Under the pieces are notes generated by a model. It was given only the letters and a program-made list of their open reading frames with translations. It was not told the DNA's origin and made no database searches. The translations under genes and the position numbers were made by a program. Source: JAIRLS01 sp031551455 (GTDB lineage: Bacteria; Bacteroidota; Bacteroidia; Bacteroidales; UBA4181). Taken from it: DNA of 8,459 nt. The DNA lies in the NCBI GenBank assembly GCA_031551455.1, contig JAVBNP010000117.1:1-8459 (forward strand). Reading direction: 5' to 3'. This document shows, piece after piece, positions 5,903-8,459 of this stretch. The first letter of the stretch is position 1. The number at the start of each line of letters is the position of its first letter.

Positions 5903-8459
5903 ATGAAGAATTATTCATTCATGGCGTTTTTCGCTTCCCGAAAAACGTTTTCGCAAATTATTTTATATATGAAACTATTTGTGACTTTTATGTTCTGTAC
6001 GATATTGAGTTTGCATGCCAAACCCGGTTATTCGCAAAAAGAACGAGTTCGCTTGAACGTAGGCAACTCCAAAATATCCGACGTTTTGAAAGAGATTGAA
6101 AAACAAACCGATTATCTCTTTTTTTATAATCACACCGAAATCGGTTCCGACAAAATCGTTTCGTTGGAAACATCCGATGTTCAAGTAAACCGTGTTTTGG
6201 ATCAGATGTTCAAAAATACGGATGTTAAATATACCGTTTTGGACAAGCACATTATTTTGACGACAAACCCCGAAGTAAAAAAGTTATCGACCGTGATACA
6301 GGGAATCACGATCTCCGGTGTCGTTACCGATGAAAACGGTGATCCGATGCCCGGAGTAAACGCGATGATTAAAGGAACCGTAACGGGCGTAGTAACCGAT
6401 TTGGACGGAAAATATACCATCAACGTGCCCGGCAGTGACGCCGTATTGCAATTTTCATTCGTAGGATACGCCGCTCAAGAGATTACCGTCGGAGATCAAC
6501 GAGTAATCAATGTAACGCTGGGCGAAGATACTCAAGAAATCGAAGAAATTGTCGTGGTGGGTTATGGCGTGGTACGTAAACGAGATTTAACGGGAGCCGT
6601 TTCGCAAATTTCATCGAGAAGCATCAAGGACTTTTCGATTTCCCATTCGTCACAAGCCATGCAAGGACAAGTTGCCGGTGTGCAAGTGCGGCAAACGAGC
6701 GCCAATCCGGGCGCGGCTGCCGACATCAAAGTTCGCGGATCGGGATCGTTATATGCATCCGGGGCTCCTTTATACGTGGTAGACGGTTATCCGTTGGGTG
6801 ATCAAAACTTGAGCGTGGTAAATCCCAATGATATCGAATCGATCGAAATATTAAAAGATGCTTCATCCGCAGCTATTTACGGATCTCGGGGATCAAACGG
6901 CGTGGTGATGGTTACCACCAAATCGGGAAAATCAGGTCAACGGAAAATCAATTTGGATGCATATGTGGGTTGGCAACAAGTGGAAAAAACAATGGATGTG
7001 CTCAGTAAAGACGAATTTATCGAGTTCTCGAAAGATGCGTTCAACACCAACTATTTGGCCAAATATCCCGGTGCAAGCATCACCGATCCTATATCTGCAC
7101 GTCCCAACGATGTGCGCATCAAATATCCGGAAGTATTCGACACCAATCCGGCCGGGTTGCCGAACACCAACTGGCAAGATGAAATATTCAAAGTCGCCTT
7201 GATGCAAAATTATCAACTCTCGGTGAACGGAGGAGACGACAAAACGCAGTATTTTTTCGCGGGCGGATATTACGATCAAGACGGAATCATCATCAACACG
7301 GATTATCGCCGCTTTAACTTGAAAGCCAAAATCGATTCGAAAGTTAACAATTTTCTCAAACTCGGCGTAAATGTGGCGCCTTCGTACAGCATTGATAATC
7401 GTGCACTCGAAGGTCATTATGCAAACGACGGAGTTGTTGTTTCGGCTTTATCCACCGCTCCCATAACCCCGGTTTATGATGCCGACGGAAAATTTACGTC
7501 CCAAACCATCTACAACATGCCGAATAATAACGGTCTTGCGGGTATCCCCAATGCCGTGGCCAACACCACCATTCTGAATAAATACACGACATTGCGGGTA
7601 TTGGCCAACATGTATGCCGAAATAGATATCGTTAAAGGTTTGAAATTTCGGACAACGGTCGGAGGAGATGTGTCGGATATGAGGAGAAATTATTTCAGAC
7701 CATCGAACGTTCCCATGAGCGGAAAACTCGCTCCGGGAACATCTTCGGATAGAAAAGCGACGGCAACGGCAACACAAAACTATAACTGGCTGAACGAAAA
7801 CACCTTTCATTACAATAATGTTTTTAATGATATTCATGCGTTGGATGCGGTGGCCGGATTTACGCTTCAAAAAAATACATACGAAACAAACGAAGCAAAC
7901 GGAAGCGAGTTTGCCAATGACGTGGTCCGGGTTATATACGCCAACTTAAAGGTGAATTCGGGACCGTCGGACCGAACCGAATGGTCGATGATGTCCTATT
8001 TGGGAAGAATCAACTATCGGTTGATGGACCGATATTACTTAACGGCGTCCATTAGAGCCGACGGTTGTTCGAAATTCGGAAAAAACAACCGATTCGGATA
8101 TTTCCCGTCGGGATCACTGGCATGGAAAATTTCGGAAGAATCGTTCATGCAAGAGATTACTTGGCTCAGCGATTTGAAAATCAGAAGCAGTTACGGGTTA
8201 TCGGGAAATAATGCGACTCCGATGACGGCGAGCGACTACGTGGCGCTCGGATTGGTCGGTACCGACAATTATGTTTTTGGAACGGGCAGCGGAACAATCG
8301 TCAGCGGCGATTCGCAAACTACGATAGAGAATAAAGATTTGACTTGGGAAAAATCGAAACAATTCGATATCGGACTCGAATTCGGCGTTTTCAATAACCG
8401 CGTACACCTCACGGCGGATTATTATAACCGTAAAACCACGGATATGCTCATGAACGTGG
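5903..8459 (+). CDS. SusC/RagA-family TonB-dependent outer-membrane receptor with STN domain (partial, 3' end outside window)
   Basis: An uninterrupted frame runs 852 codons to the right edge. It should import a large ligand, usually a glycan bound by a SusD partner, across the outer membrane using TonB energy. The start MKNYSFMAFF precedes a signal peptide with a hydrophobic core at about 24-38 (KLFVTFMFCTILSL), with cleavage probably near GYSQ (42-45). A secretin/TonB short N-terminal (STN) signalling domain spans about 48-119. A carboxypeptidase regulatory-like beta domain covers about 134-210 (SGVVTDENGDPMPGV). A TonB-box-like segment EEIVVVGYG lies at 214-222. The plug follows, with the SusC signature LKDASSAAIYGSRGSNGVV from L317. 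Barrel strands fill the rest. STN receptors of this family usually exceed 1,000 residues, so roughly 200-300 are missing. The STN domain and the sigma and FecR genes upstream indicate signal-dependent expression. A susD-like gene would be expected just beyond the window. The ligand is unknown. Confidence 0.97.
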   Translation, partial: MKNYSFMAFFASRKTFSQIILYMKLFVTFMFCTILSLHAKPGYSQKERVRLNVGNSKISDVLKEIEKQTDYLFFYNHTEIGSDKIVSLETSDVQVNRVLDQMFKNTDVKYTVLDKHIILTTNPEVKKLSTVIQGITISGVVTDENGDPMPGVNAMIKGTVTGVVTDLDGKYTINVPGSDAVLQFSFVGYAAQEITVGDQRVINVTLGEDTQEIEEIVVVGYGVVRKRDLTGAVSQISSRSIKDFSISHSSQAMQGQVAGVQVRQTSANPGAAADIKVRGSGSLYASGAPLYVVDGYPLGDQNLSVVNPNDIESIEILKDASSAAIYGSRGSNGVVMVTTKSGKSGQRKINLDAYVGWQQVEKTMDVLSKDEFIEFSKDAFNTNYLAKYPGASITDPISARPNDVRIKYPEVFDTNPAGLPNTNWQDEIFKVALMQNYQLSVNGGDDKTQYFFAGGYYDQDGIIINTDYRRFNLKAKIDSKVNNFLKLGVNVAPSYSIDNRALEGHYANDGVVVSALSTAPITPVYDADGKFTSQTIYNMPNNNGLAGIPNAVANTTILNKYTTLRVLANMYAEIDIVKGLKFRTTVGGDVSDMRRNYFRPSNVPMSGKLAPGTSSDRKATATATQNYNWLNENTFHYNNVFNDIHALDAVAGFTLQKNTYETNEANGSEFANDVVRVIYANLKVNSGPSDRTEWSMMSYLGRINYRLMDRYYLTASIRADGCSKFGKNNRFGYFPSGSLAWKISEESFMQEITWLSDLKIRSSYGLSGNNATPMTASDYVALGLVGTDNYVFGTGSGTIVSGDSQTTIENKDLTWEKSKQFDIGLEFGVFNNRVHLTADYYNRKTTDMLMNV

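Noticed and set aside
6932..7417. Minus-strand open frame (161 codons) inside the receptor gene
   Set aside because: The plus-strand receptor frame is continuous and has clear SusC signatures; the opposite frame has no recognisable family.

Overview
The window looks like a chromosomal stretch from a member of the Bacteroidota, most likely Bacteroidales. The evidence is a SusC/RagA-type TonB-dependent receptor with a plug signature typical of that phylum, an ECF sigma factor and FecR-type anti-sigma factor with the Bacteroidota-specific C-terminal domain, mostly no Shine-Dalgarno sites, a possible TAnnTTTG promoter box, and a tRNA whose CCA end is not encoded. The genus cannot be fixed from the sequence alone.

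Layout. Bases 1-15 look like the last bases of an upstream tRNA, followed by a complete tRNA-Leu(GAG) at 68-151 and a strong hairpin terminator at 157-195 that can serve both strands. On the minus strand lie two glycoside hydrolase family 13 genes, read from high to low coordinates: a GH13_5-type alpha-amylase (2030-3508), then an oligo-1,6-glucosidase/alpha-glucosidase (212-1996) 33 bases further on. Neither has a signal peptide, so they appear to form a cytoplasmic alpha-glucan or maltodextrin degradation pair ending at the shared terminator. The 433-base gap at 3509-3941 holds the decayed tail of an AraC-family regulator (3661-3849), with an in-frame TGA and substitutions at conserved glycines, plus candidate control sites.

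On the plus strand from about 3942 to the right edge is a cell-surface signalling and uptake cassette: ECF sigma factor, FecR-like membrane anti-sigma factor, and a SusC-like receptor with an N-terminal STN domain, cut off by the window end after 852 codons. By family knowledge, ligand binding at the receptor is passed by the STN domain to FecR, which releases the sigma factor to transcribe the receptor operon. The fecR-susC gap has no TTTG on the plus strand and contains a perfect 10-bp hairpin and a near-palindrome, which fits a separately controlled receptor operon. Its substrate cannot be read from this window.

No exotic new system is evident. The items most worth a second look are the AraC remnant between the two divergent units, the orphan hairpin before the receptor, the STN-like resemblance between the FecR tail and the receptor head, and the Ser after the catalytic nucleophile in the alpha-glucosidase.
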